A stretch of 64,000 bases of DNA from Botryobacter ruber (GCF_003347595.2 NZ_QCZK02000034.1:1-64000); one strand, 5' to 3'; positions 27,126 to 35,789 are shown, numbered from the stretch's first letter. Notes: generated by a model from the sequence alone, not told the origin. Translations and numbers: made by a program.

Positions 27126-27165
27126 CAAATATAAGATACTTGTCATAAAATTAACGACAGTTGTC
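27126..27165 (-). promoter_or_regulatory. promoter and candidate operator of the RES/Xre pair
   Basis: On the minus strand a TATATTTG box (27133-27126) is an exact -7 match, giving a start near 27119 and a leader of about 10 nt. Just upstream lie two direct repeats TATGACAA(C/G)T; the distal one overlaps a small dyad GACAGTTGTC (27156-27165). These are good candidates for antitoxin binding. Confidence 0.6.
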
Positions 27166-27179
27166 ATACTATTGTTTAC

Positions 27180-27728
27180 CTACTCCGCCAACTCCTCCAC
27201 CTGCTGCCTAATCCTGCCAATCCAGTTGTTCCACATGCGCATGGAAAAGAAAGCCTGAATTCCCACAAAACATCCGAAAGCAGCCACCATTAGCCACTTT
27301 TTCAGGGTAAGTTCTACAGCTGAGGTGAAGAAAACCAGCAGCGAGAGGGAGAACAGCAGCATGGCCGCCAGCGAAAAGACTTTCATCCGCTTCAGCGCGT
27401 TCAGGAGCTGTTGCAGCGAAGTTAATATCTGCTGTTCCCGTACTACCTGCAGCAAGGTGAAATAGCCCAGCAGGTTAGACAGGAAATAAAACAAAGCACC
27501 TACGACCAACGCTATACTGGCATACGCAGGCTTTTGGTCCCCATCAAAAATATCGTAAAAAAAGAACAGCAGCAGTACCATAAACACAGCCTCGGTCAGC
27601 AGCTTCAACCGTACCTTCCGCACCACGGTCAGGTGTTTCCCGGTTTTGATTATTTGGGTTAATTTATCTGCTGCACCGGCAGCAGCTCCCGCCTTTTGCC
27701 AGTTGGTTTTCAGATCGTCCAGTTCCAT
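27180..27728 (-). CDS. membrane protein paired with an ECF sigma factor
   Basis: A 182-aa protein. Residues 1-45 are cytosolic and helical (MELDDLKTNWQKAG), followed by four hydrophobic segments near 46-62, 69-88, 116-134 and 142-160. It starts 11 bp after the sigma factor stop, the position of anti-sigma factors, and Bacteroidota often carry such small membrane partners. No zinc-binding anti-sigma motif is visible, so its regulatory role is inferred. Confidence 0.8.
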   Translation of the reverse strand: MELDDLKTNWQKAGAAAGAADKLTQIIKTGKHLTVVRKVRLKLLTEAVFMVLLLFFFYDIFDGDQKPAYASIALVVGALFYFLSNLLGYFTLLQVVREQQILTSLQQLLNALKRMKVFSLAAMLLFSLSLLVFFTSAVELTLKKWLMVAAFGCFVGIQAFFSMRMWNNWIGRIRQQVEELAE

Positions 27729-27739
27729 TTTTTGCTTCT

Positions 27740-28210
27740 TTAAATTGTTAGCGTTTGCTTTAGTTTTGCCTTGATCCGGTTTAGCCGCACTCCCACGTTG
27801 CTCTCGCTGATGCCCAGTACATCAGCGAGAGCGCGGTACGAAAAATCGTCGAGGTACAGGGACACCAGCGCCTTCTCCACATCACTCAGGCCGCTCAAGG
27901 CCTGGAACAGCCGTTCCTCCTGCTCCGCTTGCGGGTTTTCTGCTCCTTCGGCCATGTCAGGCAGCGTATCGGTGTAGTTCACGACAGGCCGCTGCTTCCG
28001 GAAGGTAGCCAGGGCTGTGTTCAGGGCGATCCGGTACATCCAGGTACTCACGCTGGCGTTTCCTTTGAACTGTGGAAACGCTTTCCAGAGCTGGTACACC
28101 ACCTCCTGGAACAGGTCTTCCCTGTCTTCGGGTGTATGGCGGTAAAGCCTGCATATTTTGTGGATGATGGCCTGGTGCGGGCCAATCAGCTCCAGAAACT
28201 CTTTTTCCAT
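27740..28210 (-). CDS. ECF-type RNA polymerase sigma factor
   Basis: A 156-aa sigma-70 family protein from ATG 28210 (MEKEFLELIGPHQAIIHKIC); the open frame extends 32 codons further but that part is unlike the family. Region 2 includes DREDLFQEVVYQLWKAFPQF and WMYRIALNTA; region 4 has the helix-turn-helix SYRALADVLGISESNVGVRL. The downstream membrane protein is its likely regulator. Target promoters are unknown. Confidence 0.9.
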   Translation of the reverse strand: MEKEFLELIGPHQAIIHKICRLYRHTPEDREDLFQEVVYQLWKAFPQFKGNASVSTWMYRIALNTALATFRKQRPVVNYTDTLPDMAEGAENPQAEQEERLFQALSGLSDVEKALVSLYLDDFSYRALADVLGISESNVGVRLNRIKAKLKQTLTI

Positions 28211-28310
28211 TGTTAACCTGGTCCCCTTTTCATTTGATACTCTATTAGTTGCAGCGGGCGCCGGAAGCTTACAGCAACCGTCAATTATTTTTTCAGTACC
28301 GTTCAATTTT

Positions 28311-28346
28311 TACTGCTGCAGCGGCAATGGTGGCAGGAGCAGAACC
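28311..28346 (-). repeat. dispersed ~30-bp repeat, copy 11 (minus)
   Basis: On the minus strand: TTCTGCTCCTGCCACCATTG followed by CCGCTGCAGCAG. It lies between the divergent sigma factor and aldo/keto reductase genes. Confidence 0.75.
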
Positions 28347-28394
28347 ACTTTTAAGCCCGCATCCGTACAATAAAGTCTTTCGAAACAAACAGCT

Positions 28395-29435
28395 TTGGAT
28401 ATGAAATATAACTTATTAGGCGATACCGGCGTGCTGGTATCGGAATTATGTTTTGGCGCCATGACCTTTGGCGGCGGAGGCGGCGGCATCTGGGAAAAAA
28501 TAGGCAGGCAACAGCAGGAAGAGGTAAACGAGCTGCTGAAAACGGCTGTGGATGCGGGCATTAATTTCCTCGACACCGCCAATGTGTATTCGTACGGGCA
28601 GTCGGAGGAGCTGCTGGGGCAGGGACTGAAACAAGCCGGTATTTCGCGGAACAGCCTGTTCATTGCCACAAAAGTGCGTGGCCGTATGGGCGCCGGAATT
28701 AACCAGGTGGGTCTCTCCCGCTTTCATGTGTTTCAGTCGGTGGAGGAAAGCCTGCAGCGGCTCCAGGTAGACCACATCGACCTGCTGTATGTACATGGTG
28801 TAGATGCAGCCACGCCCGTAGAACAGATTGTGCATACGCTGCACGATGTGGTGCTGACGGGCAAGGTGCGCTATGTGGGTGTTTGTAACTGGCCGGCCTG
28901 GATGGTGATGAAAGCCATCGGTATTGCCCGGCAGCAGGGCTGGCATGTGTTCGTGGCCATGCAGTACTTTTACACCGCCGCCAACCGCGATGCCGAACGA
29001 GACCTGTTGCCGCTGGCCCAGGACCAGCACCTGGGCTTTATGCCCTGGAGCCCGCTGGCAGGCGGTTTTTTGTCGGGGAAGTTTACGCGCGAGCAAACCC
29101 ACACCGGCGGCCAGTCGCGTCGCGATAATTTTGATTTTCCCCATATTAACAAAGACAGGGCCTACAACATTATTGATGTCCTGATCCAGATCGGGAAGAA
29201 TTATGAGGTAACGGCAGCCGAAGTGGCGCTGGCCTGGGTGCGCCAGCAACAAAACGTTACCAGCACCATCATCGGCGCCAAAACACTCGACCAGCTCAAA
29301 TCCAACATCCACTCCACTACTTTCCGGCTCAACGAGGAAGAACTGGAGCTGCTCGACCAGGTAAGCAAACCCGAGCCCTCCTACCCCAACTGGATGGTGG
29401 AGCGGCAGATGGGAGACCGCTATGGCACTAAATAA
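28395..29435 (+). CDS. aldo/keto reductase
   Basis: A 346-aa NADPH-dependent oxidoreductase of the AKR superfamily, nearest the Tas/YajO-like group. The tetrad is visible: Asp and Tyr in FLDTANVYSYG, Lys in IATKVRGR, His in LLYVHGVD. The C-terminal NADP-binding part reads STIIGAKTLDQLKSNI. Starting at ATG 28395, the second Met (28401) is equally possible. Substrate unknown. Its own terminator follows. Confidence 0.92.
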   Translation: MDMKYNLLGDTGVLVSELCFGAMTFGGGGGGIWEKIGRQQQEEVNELLKTAVDAGINFLDTANVYSYGQSEELLGQGLKQAGISRNSLFIATKVRGRMGAGINQVGLSRFHVFQSVEESLQRLQVDHIDLLYVHGVDAATPVEQIVHTLHDVVLTGKVRYVGVCNWPAWMVMKAIGIARQQGWHVFVAMQYFYTAANRDAERDLLPLAQDQHLGFMPWSPLAGGFLSGKFTREQTHTGGQSRRDNFDFPHINKDRAYNIIDVLIQIGKNYEVTAAEVALAWVRQQQNVTSTIIGAKTLDQLKSNIHSTTFRLNEEELELLDQVSKPEPSYPNWMVERQMGDRYGTK

Positions 29436-29443
29436 AAATAAAG

Positions 29444-29485
29444 AAAAGCACCTGCATAGCATCGGGTTATGCAGGTGCTTTTAGT
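29444..29485 (+). terminator. rho-independent terminator
   Basis: AAAAGCACCTGCATA and its exact reverse complement TATGCAGGTGCTTTT around a 9-nt loop, right after the aldo/keto reductase. Confidence 0.93.
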
Positions 29486-29551
29486 TTTTGCGGCTAAAAA
29501 GCACTTTTTTGCTGCTCCGGGCGTTATAGCACCTGAACAAGCCCGAAAAAT

Positions 29552-30280
29552 ATGCTGAAACAAATAGCGGCAGCGTGTATAACAGCAGCGGTTTTAAGCT
29601 CCTGCAGCACCTTACAAGCTGTTTCTGATAAAATATTTCCTTCCGATAAAAGTACACTCACCATGGCCGATGTGGTCCCGGTTATGCGACCGGCAACGCC
29701 CAGGGTCAGGCAGCAGCAGCAAAAGTTTGTTAAGGAGAACCTGAAGCGCTTCAGTTCCGGTAAGGCTGCCGGCGCACATTATGTTACCGAAGCCAAACGG
29801 AATTTCAACGATGAAAAACCCGATTCTGCCGCTTACCTGTTCGGGCGTGCCTGGCTCCTGGACAGCACCAACAACGATATTTTCTGGGGCTATGGCCTGG
29901 TGTACGGGCAGCAAAAGCAATTCGATAAATCGCTTTTTATCCTCTACAAAGCACACAAAGCAGACAAGGAAAACCCGCGCCTCCTTACCGATATAGCCAC
30001 GAGCCACCTGGGCAGGTTTTATGAAGCAAGTTCCCCGGACGACCTCCTGAAAAGCCGGAAACTGCTGGAGGAGGCTATCAAACTGGCACCGGACGAAGAG
30101 GATGCTTATTATAAACTGGCCATCAGCTGCTATTACCTCCAGGACTACCCAAAAGCATGGGAATACCTGCACAAGAGCCTGCGCCAGGACAAAGCAATAG
30201 CCGATAAGAAGTTTATTTCTGCCCTGCTGGCGAAGCACCGGGATCCCGAGGGAATTTACCATCACCGGAATATACAATAG
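29552..30280 (+). CDS. TPR lipoprotein
   Basis: A 242-aa protein with a lipoprotein signal (MLKQIAAACITAAVLSSC; lipobox LSSC, Cys18). After a Pro/Gln-rich segment come tetratricopeptide-like helical pairs (residues about 90-235: AAYLFGRAWLLDSTNNDIFW, AYYKLAISCYYLQDYPKAWE). It is paralogous to the next gene, sharing a WLLxxxNxxxxWxxGLV core and a LLxDxATSxLxxxY stretch. Probably a periplasmic or outer-membrane scaffold; no enzymatic domain. Confidence 0.85.
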   Translation: MLKQIAAACITAAVLSSCSTLQAVSDKIFPSDKSTLTMADVVPVMRPATPRVRQQQQKFVKENLKRFSSGKAAGAHYVTEAKRNFNDEKPDSAAYLFGRAWLLDSTNNDIFWGYGLVYGQQKQFDKSLFILYKAHKADKENPRLLTDIATSHLGRFYEASSPDDLLKSRKLLEEAIKLAPDEEDAYYKLAISCYYLQDYPKAWEYLHKSLRQDKAIADKKFISALLAKHRDPEGIYHHRNIQ

Positions 30281-30360
30281 GCTTGCTTCATAATTACTTT
30301 TAATTTACTTTTAGCTTTCGTGCCTGGCACACAAAGCATTAACATCTACCAATCAACCAA

Positions 30361-31068
30361 ATGAAGAATTTATTTTTTACCGTTGCAGTCCTGCTCTTTT
30401 CAGCGACACTTTCTTTTGCACAGGAGCAGCCTGTAAGTCCTAATCCGAATGTGCTGCCCATGTTCGGTAATCTGCCCCGAACAGAAGAACAGCAGCTTAA
30501 GGATCAGAAATTTTTATCGAACTGCGATGCCAACTTTGCAAACCGCCAGGAAGCAAGCAAGTTTTTCCTGGCCCGTGGCTGGGAATATTTTAATGAAGGC
30601 AAAACAGACACTGCCATGTACCGTTTTAACCTGTCCTGGCTCCTGAACCCGGATAACGGCAACACCCTCTGGGCCTTCGGTTTAGTTACCTTCGGGAAAG
30701 GGCAATTTGAGGAATCGATAACCTATTACGAAAAAGCACTTGCCGTAGAGCCCAAAAACAGCCTCTTGCTCAGCGACCTGGCCACTTCGTACCTGGCTAT
30801 TTACAAGCAGGAAGAAAAGCGAGGCAAAAAGAAAAAAGCGCTTAAAAAAGTAGCGGAGTTTACAAACAAAGCCATTGAAGCTGATTCTGCCAATGCCTTT
30901 GCCCTCTTCAGCATGTCGCAGGTGAAGTTCTATGAGAAAAAGTACGAAGACGCCTGGAACTACCTCCACCAAAGCCGTGAACTAAACCTGACTACCATTG
31001 ATTTCACGTACCTGTCAGAGCTGATGGCGCAGATGCCGGATCCGAAAGGCTTGTTCAAAAACAACTGA
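30361..31068 (+). CDS. secreted TPR protein, paralogue of the previous gene
   Basis: A 235-aa protein with a cleavable signal peptide (MKNLFFTVAVLLFSATLSFA, then QEQP) instead of a lipobox. The region DTAMYRFNLSWLLNPDNGNT through SLLLSDLATSYLAIY and the YEDAWNYLHQSREL helix matches the preceding lipoprotein segment by segment. The two lie 80 bp apart on one strand, so a tandem duplication with different anchoring is likely. Ends before a strong terminator. Confidence 0.85.
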   Translation: MKNLFFTVAVLLFSATLSFAQEQPVSPNPNVLPMFGNLPRTEEQQLKDQKFLSNCDANFANRQEASKFFLARGWEYFNEGKTDTAMYRFNLSWLLNPDNGNTLWAFGLVTFGKGQFEESITYYEKALAVEPKNSLLLSDLATSYLAIYKQEEKRGKKKKALKKVAEFTNKAIEADSANAFALFSMSQVKFYEKKYEDAWNYLHQSRELNLTTIDFTYLSELMAQMPDPKGLFKNN

Positions 31069-31097
31069 TATTGCTTTAAGGAGCAGGTATTATTAAG

Positions 31098-31125
31098 AAT
31101 CTTCATGAGGCTTTTCATGAAGATT
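31098..31125 (+). other. perfect hairpin before the terminator
   Basis: AATCTTCATGA, 6-nt loop, TCATGAAGATT: an 11-bp perfect inverted repeat immediately upstream of the main terminator. It could protect the 3' end of the TPR transcript. Confidence 0.6.
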
Positions 31126-31132
31126 GATTTAG

Positions 31133-31171
31133 AAAAGCGGGTGTCCTTGTAATGGGACACCCGCTTTTTTC
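31133..31171 (+). terminator. rho-independent terminator
   Basis: AAAAGCGGGTGTCC, loop TTGTAAT, GGGACACCCGCTTTTTT. Confidence 0.93.
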
Positions 31172-31379
31172 TATGCTTCGATTATCGCTGCAGGTTCACT
31201 AAAGTTGTAAATGAAGTTTAATCCCAGAATGTATTTACATAGTTCCACAAAACTATTCCTCTCTTTGTCATCCCCTACGGGGATGACAAAGGAATAATAT
31301 TTATATTATTGCAGGTAAATACTATTTGGTATTACTATCAAACTTTGGTTATTGACCAGGCAATAAAAATAGACCGACT
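31172..31379. other. convergent spacer with a long inverted repeat
   Basis: No gene. It contains TTTGTCATCCCC, TAC, GGGGATGACAAA (31264-31290), a 12-bp perfect stem with a 3-nt loop flanked by ATTCC/GGAAT. It lacks a T-run and may be a terminator for the GH115 gene or a mobile palindromic element. Confidence 0.55.
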
Positions 31380-34300
31380 TTACAGCCGGCTATTCATTTG
31401 CTCCGTCTCACTTCCGCCAACTTTAGTTTCCGGCACGGTACTGTAAGCCGGAAGCAGGCCGCCTAAATCAATCGTAATGCTGTCGAGAATTACTCCCGGA
31501 TCAATCATGTAAATTTTAAGCGTATGTTTTCCTTTGCTGAGGGGGTCGAATTTAGCGCTGCGCATGGCACTGTTGCTCAGTACATTTTGCTTCCATTCTT
31601 CGCTGCGGCCAACGGTTTTAAAATCAACTACCTGCACCGGCCCCTCATCTACTGAAATGCCATACCGCATGCTGTAGTCACTTGTAACCGGGTGAGTGGG
31701 CAAGGTAGAAACACGTACGGTTGGTGTGGCTTCCGAAAGCACATAAAAATCGTATTCCAGCACGGGAGCTGTCTCTTTAAGCTGGGCGGTATTGGTTACA
31801 AGCGGTGCGTTTAGCGGCAAGGCCATCAGCGATTTCCCGGTATGGCCCAATCCTTCCTGCAATTCCCAGCCGACAAGCTGCTTATCGTTTTTCCGGGTGA
31901 AGTTTTCGGCAAACATCGAAATGTACCCGTTGCTTTCTACAAAGCCCTGGTAATCTGCTAAGGCTGGCTCAGCAGGCGCCTGGGCACGAACGGCCAATTT
32001 CATGGTTTTGCCTGCTCCTTTAAAGGCAACGGCTCCATCCAATGCTTTTCCCTTTGGTGCTTTGCTCCAGTCGATGCTGACCCGGATGCGTTGCTGGTTC
32101 TGACCCAAAGCGGGTGTAAGTTCACCCCGGGCAGCTGAAAGCTGAATCCATTTATCAGAAGTTTTTGTTTTCCACTTTACCCGCTGCTCTTTTGAAAGGT
32201 AAATATCGACAAAGTATTCCTGGCTTCCCCAGGGAGTAAACGTTGGCAGCGCCAGCCCTTTGGCATCCTTTTTAAACAACACGGAATCTTGGGTGACATA
32301 GCCCTCCGGTGCAACATGCCAGGCATCAGCGGCGGACAGTTCGATGTTTGGCAGCTTAGGCTCCAGGTACACCGGCAGGTTGCGCGGCTTCATCGACATC
32401 ATGCCTTTCCATTTGCCACCTGAAAGCTGGTTGTTGTAGTAATCTGTTTCGTTCACGATTTCGTCGTAGGCCTGCTTCGCGAGCGCTGCATAGTCTTGGG
32501 CGCTCAGTCTGTTTTGGCGGGCATAGTAGTGGGCTTTGTCCAGGTACAAGAACTTTTTGTTTATGTTCGAGGCGCCGACTACCGGGTAGTACACCAGCTG
32601 GTAAAAAGCAGCGGCATCTTCGGGTTTTACCTGGTGCCTGAGCGCTTTTACCTGCTGCTCCAGGGCCTCGTACCGGTCCAGCCGTTGCTGGGCTTCGTCG
32701 CCGTAGTAGAAGTGGTTGTAGGTAGTTCGCCTGGTCTGTGTCGTGGGCTCGGTCTGGCTCCAGCCCATGAATTCCGGACGGCGCTCGAATGCCAGGTTGT
32801 AGTACTCCCACAAAATGTTTCCTATTTTTTCAGCCTTGTCAGGACCGAAAATTTCCGAAGCCCAGTTTTGTAGGTGCGTTTTCACAGAACCGCTGTTCCG
32901 GAATGTTTCCGGGCGGTAGGCCATGTCCATAAACAGCGAGATGTTGTGCTCCAGCGGCTTGATGTCGCCTACGTTCAGCACCCACATTTCCTGCGCTTTC
33001 ATGTCGTAGGCCTTCAGCATTTCTTCCCGGATCAGGGACGGATGGGTGGAGCTGAGCCAGAGGTAGTCGTGGGGGCGGCCCCAGTAGGAGGCGTGGTAGT
33101 ACACCCCCGACCCGCCTGACCGCTGCTGCTCTGCGGGATTGCTCAGGCGGTGGATGTAGCCATAGTTGTCGTCGGGCCATACGATGGTGATATCCTCGGG
33201 CAGCTTCAGGCCTTTGTCGTAGATGTCCAGCACTTCTTTATAGGCCGTAAAAGCCTGCGGAACGGCTGCCACCTCTTTGTTGACATACTTTTTCAGAAGC
33301 GCACGCTGGTCGGCAATTATTTTTTCGAGCATAGCAGCCGCCTCGGTTGCATTTTTTGCCCCTTTCATGCCGCTGTCGTGCACGCCGCGCATGCCCACGG
33401 TATAGATGGCATCCAGCCCTTTGCTCTGCCTGGTCCGCTCCTCCCAATAGTCGTGCACGCGCTTGCGGTTGCTGAAGTAATCGAAAGAGCCCATGGTTTT
33501 CTCGTGCCACTCGTCCACGTTGTTGCGCAGCATGGGTTCGGCATGCGACGTACCTACAAAAATAGCATAATCGTCTGCGACTTTGGGGTTTCCGGGGTAA
33601 TGGAAGAAGGCTTTGGTGCTCGGGTGCATGGCCGGCCAGATCAGGTTGGCTTTCAGGCGCAGCAGCAGCTCAAAAATGCGGGCATAGGTGTTCGGGCCAA
33701 TATCCTTTATGTCGGTATCCATGTTCTGCGCTGCCCAGGGCTGCAGTCCCCAGTCTTCGTCGTTCAGGAAAATGCCGCGGTATTTGACAGCCGGAGGCCC
33801 CTGCACAACCAGTCCGTTTTTATAATACAGGTTTTCCTGCTTCGCCGGCGTTACATCGGCCCACCAGTTCCAGGGCGATACCCCCAGCAGGCGCGAAACC
33901 TCGAAGATACCAAAAGCGGTGCCCCTGCTGTCGCTCCCGGCAATGACAAGCGCTTTGGAGAGCCCCGGCAGCGGATTGTCTACAACCGAAATACGAAAAG
34001 CTTCCCACTGCCCTTTGATGCTGCTGATGCCGGTATTTTCATTTTCCGCCAGCTTGTCGATGAGCTTTGACTGCCCGATGGTACCGGCTATCACGGCGAC
34101 ACCTTTACCCGCATCACCCGCTACTCTTACTTCCGGGGCCAGCCCGGTAATACTCCGGATGTCGTTGCTGAAGGCTTTCGCTGCTATGCGTACGACTTCG
34201 GCATCGGCGGCATCCACCAGCACCGGTGTTGCTTTACCAGCCGCTACCAGCGGAAAAGCTTCGGGAGCAGTGGCTGTGGTGACTGCAGCAGTAATCTTTT

Positions 34301-34385
34301 TTTCCTGCGCCCACAGGTTTTGCCCCAGGAGCAACAGGACGAAGAGGAAGAAACAGGTGCGGGTATAATGCATACTTGTTTTCAT
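31380..34385 (-). CDS. glycoside hydrolase family 115 (xylan alpha-1,2-glucuronidase)
   Basis: A 1001-aa secreted enzyme. The signal peptide is MKTSMHYTRTCFFLFVLLLL, GQNLWA, cleaved before QEKK. A GH115 N-terminal domain follows, then the catalytic barrel with family stretches SPWNWWADVTP, YRGIFLNDEDWGLQPWA, NLIWPAMHPSTKAF, VTIVWPDDNYGYI-like and YYHASYWGRPHDYLWLSSTHP; a C-terminal beta domain follows residue 800. GH115 enzymes remove (4-O-methyl-)glucuronic acid from xylan branches. Residues 30-42 (ITAAVTTATAPEA) are encoded by an in-frame copy of the dispersed repeat. Neighbouring GH43 and GH51 genes support hemicellulose breakdown. Confidence 0.93.
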   Translation of the reverse strand: MKTSMHYTRTCFFLFVLLLLGQNLWAQEKKITAAVTTATAPEAFPLVAAGKATPVLVDAADAEVVRIAAKAFSNDIRSITGLAPEVRVAGDAGKGVAVIAGTIGQSKLIDKLAENENTGISSIKGQWEAFRISVVDNPLPGLSKALVIAGSDSRGTAFGIFEVSRLLGVSPWNWWADVTPAKQENLYYKNGLVVQGPPAVKYRGIFLNDEDWGLQPWAAQNMDTDIKDIGPNTYARIFELLLRLKANLIWPAMHPSTKAFFHYPGNPKVADDYAIFVGTSHAEPMLRNNVDEWHEKTMGSFDYFSNRKRVHDYWEERTRQSKGLDAIYTVGMRGVHDSGMKGAKNATEAAAMLEKIIADQRALLKKYVNKEVAAVPQAFTAYKEVLDIYDKGLKLPEDITIVWPDDNYGYIHRLSNPAEQQRSGGSGVYYHASYWGRPHDYLWLSSTHPSLIREEMLKAYDMKAQEMWVLNVGDIKPLEHNISLFMDMAYRPETFRNSGSVKTHLQNWASEIFGPDKAEKIGNILWEYYNLAFERRPEFMGWSQTEPTTQTRRTTYNHFYYGDEAQQRLDRYEALEQQVKALRHQVKPEDAAAFYQLVYYPVVGASNINKKFLYLDKAHYYARQNRLSAQDYAALAKQAYDEIVNETDYYNNQLSGGKWKGMMSMKPRNLPVYLEPKLPNIELSAADAWHVAPEGYVTQDSVLFKKDAKGLALPTFTPWGSQEYFVDIYLSKEQRVKWKTKTSDKWIQLSAARGELTPALGQNQQRIRVSIDWSKAPKGKALDGAVAFKGAGKTMKLAVRAQAPAEPALADYQGFVESNGYISMFAENFTRKNDKQLVGWELQEGLGHTGKSLMALPLNAPLVTNTAQLKETAPVLEYDFYVLSEATPTVRVSTLPTHPVTSDYSMRYGISVDEGPVQVVDFKTVGRSEEWKQNVLSNSAMRSAKFDPLSKGKHTLKIYMIDPGVILDSITIDLGGLLPAYSTVPETKVGGSETEQMNSRL
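34262..34293 (-). repeat. dispersed ~30-bp repeat, copy 12 (minus), inside GH115
   Basis: On the minus strand: CTGCTGCAGTCACCACAGCC followed by ACTGCTCC. It is 3 bp shorter than consensus in the middle, which preserves the reading frame, and encodes AAVTTATAP just after the signal peptide. Confidence 0.7.
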
Positions 34386-34452
34386 TATGTTAAATTATCT
34401 TCTGAAGCAGAACCAGTCGGTGTTTTTAGGCTTTTATCAACTTGAAAAGCTT

Positions 34453-34485
34453 TGCTGCAGCTGCCACCATAGCCTCACCTGCTGC
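34453..34485 (+). repeat. dispersed ~30-bp repeat, copy 13
   Basis: GCTGCAGCTGCCACCATAGC followed by CTCACCTGCTGC. Its right end overlaps the last codons of the GH43-like gene, which begins its 3' end at 34475. Confidence 0.75.
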
Positions 34486-35554
34486 TTTTGGCGGGCTTTT
34501 CGAGGTTCATGACCACTGGTTTGTCGCGGTCGCAGGTGAGTTGGCCGTTTTCGAAGAAAAGCTCGGTAACCTGGATCACGCTTCGTTTGGCGGCCACGCT
34601 GTTGGCAGGTGCCGGGTTTGCTTTGGCTCTGCCGGGATGGGTGAAGTAGAAAAGATACGCCCTGTCGTTGCTGATCACCACATCCGGGTGACCGCCAATG
34701 GCCTGGTCGTCGGTGCCGGTGCCGGGTAGTTCCACCAGCCGCTCGTCCTGCGCCGTCCAGTTCAGCAGGTCGTCGGAATAAAACACGCCAAGTCCTTTCC
34801 ACATATCAATGATCATCCAGTAACGGTCTTTCCAGCGGAAAACTTTTGGTCCCTCTCCCCTGGCGGCCAGTGCTTTTCCTTTGTCTTCCCAGTTATACAG
34901 GTCTTTACTGTCGGCGTAGTAAATGGATTTGCCGTCGCGCTCGTTGTTGTACCAGAGGCGCCAGGTACCGTCGGGCAGCTGAAACACACAGGCATCTATT
35001 ACCTTGTCGTTCACCAGCTTCAGGGTAGACTGGTAATTCCAGTTAAAAAGGTCGGTGCTGGTGAGGTGGATGATGTTGCGGGGGTGGTTCCAGTCGGTAA
35101 ATACGCCGGGCACATAAGTCAGGTACATGTGGTATAGCCCGTTATGCTCGATCACCTCCGGCGCCCAGTGCGTGTACTCCGAAATAGGCCGATAGTTGAT
35201 GTTGGCTGTGTCGCGGTAGGTCCAGGTAGCGCCGCCATCCGTGGATTCGGCGATGCCGATGCGGGTGCCGTGCACCCAGGTTACGCCTTTGGCTGACTCG
35301 TCGGTTGCTCGCCGGTTGGTGTAGAACATAAACCACTTCTTTTCCTGCTTGTTCCAGATAAGCACCGGGTCGGCGGCGCCATCAAACACCGGGTCGCTGA
35401 AGAGCGGTTTTGGAGCCACTTTACCGGCCGTGGTGCTCCTGTTGGCTGCACAACTCCACAGGAGTGGCAACATCAGCACCAGTAGCAACAGATTATGAAA
35501 AGAGAAAATGCTCGTTTTGAGATTAGCGGGTCCGGCTAAGCTATTGTTTTTCAT
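34475..35554 (-). CDS. GH43-like glycosidase lipoprotein
   Basis: A 359-aa protein. The signal region ends LLLVLMLPLLWSC, lipobox LWSC, so it is a surface or periplasmic lipoprotein. The rest is a five-bladed beta-propeller: FDGAADPVLIWNKQEKKWFM (blade 1 with the putative base Asp), THWAPEVIEHNGLYHMYLT, IDACVFQLPDGTWRLWYNN and GTDDQAIGGHPDVVIS. This fits family 43-type arabinofuranosidase/xylosidase folds; the exact family (43, 117 or related) cannot be settled by eye. Same strand as GH115, about 90 bp upstream of it, so likely one operon. Confidence 0.8.
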   Translation of the reverse strand: MKNNSLAGPANLKTSIFSFHNLLLLVLMLPLLWSCAANRSTTAGKVAPKPLFSDPVFDGAADPVLIWNKQEKKWFMFYTNRRATDESAKGVTWVHGTRIGIAESTDGGATWTYRDTANINYRPISEYTHWAPEVIEHNGLYHMYLTYVPGVFTDWNHPRNIIHLTSTDLFNWNYQSTLKLVNDKVIDACVFQLPDGTWRLWYNNERDGKSIYYADSKDLYNWEDKGKALAARGEGPKVFRWKDRYWMIIDMWKGLGVFYSDDLLNWTAQDERLVELPGTGTDDQAIGGHPDVVISNDRAYLFYFTHPGRAKANPAPANSVAAKRSVIQVTELFFENGQLTCDRDKPVVMNLEKPAKSSR

Positions 35555-35726
35555 GCAGGTATGATGTTAAGGAATCACAAAGGAAACACACAGGCAACTT
35601 CAGAAGATTAAGTTGTGCGCTGCTTCAAACTGCTAACTTACTGTTGAAGCAAAGTTTTTTTATCCTGCGCTGTCCTGTTTCGTCTCCTGAAAAAAAGAAG
35701 TTTTTGACTTCTATACTTCCCTCAAA

Positions 35727-35775
35727 AATAAAACAGCCTCACAAGAGCAACTTTCTTGTGAGGCTGTTTTATTTA
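35727..35775. terminator. bidirectional rho-independent terminator
   Basis: AATAAAACAGCCTCACAAG, 9-nt loop, CTTGTGAGGCTGTTTTATT: a 19-bp perfect stem with A- and T-runs. It ends the GH51 transcript and separates it from the GH43/GH115 operon. Confidence 0.95.
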
Positions 35776-35789
35776 ACATAACAAACAAA

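Noticed and set aside
27156-27165. GACAGTTGTC as another Fnr-like site
   Set aside because: Its half-sites are separated by 2, not 4, bases and it belongs to the toxin-antitoxin promoter, where a local operator is the simpler reading.
28446-29462. 338-codon minus-strand frame opposite the aldo/keto reductase
   Set aside because: Shadow frame; the reductase tetrad is intact on the other strand.
33150-34070. 306-codon plus-strand frame opposite GH115
   Set aside because: Shadow of GH115, no protein features.
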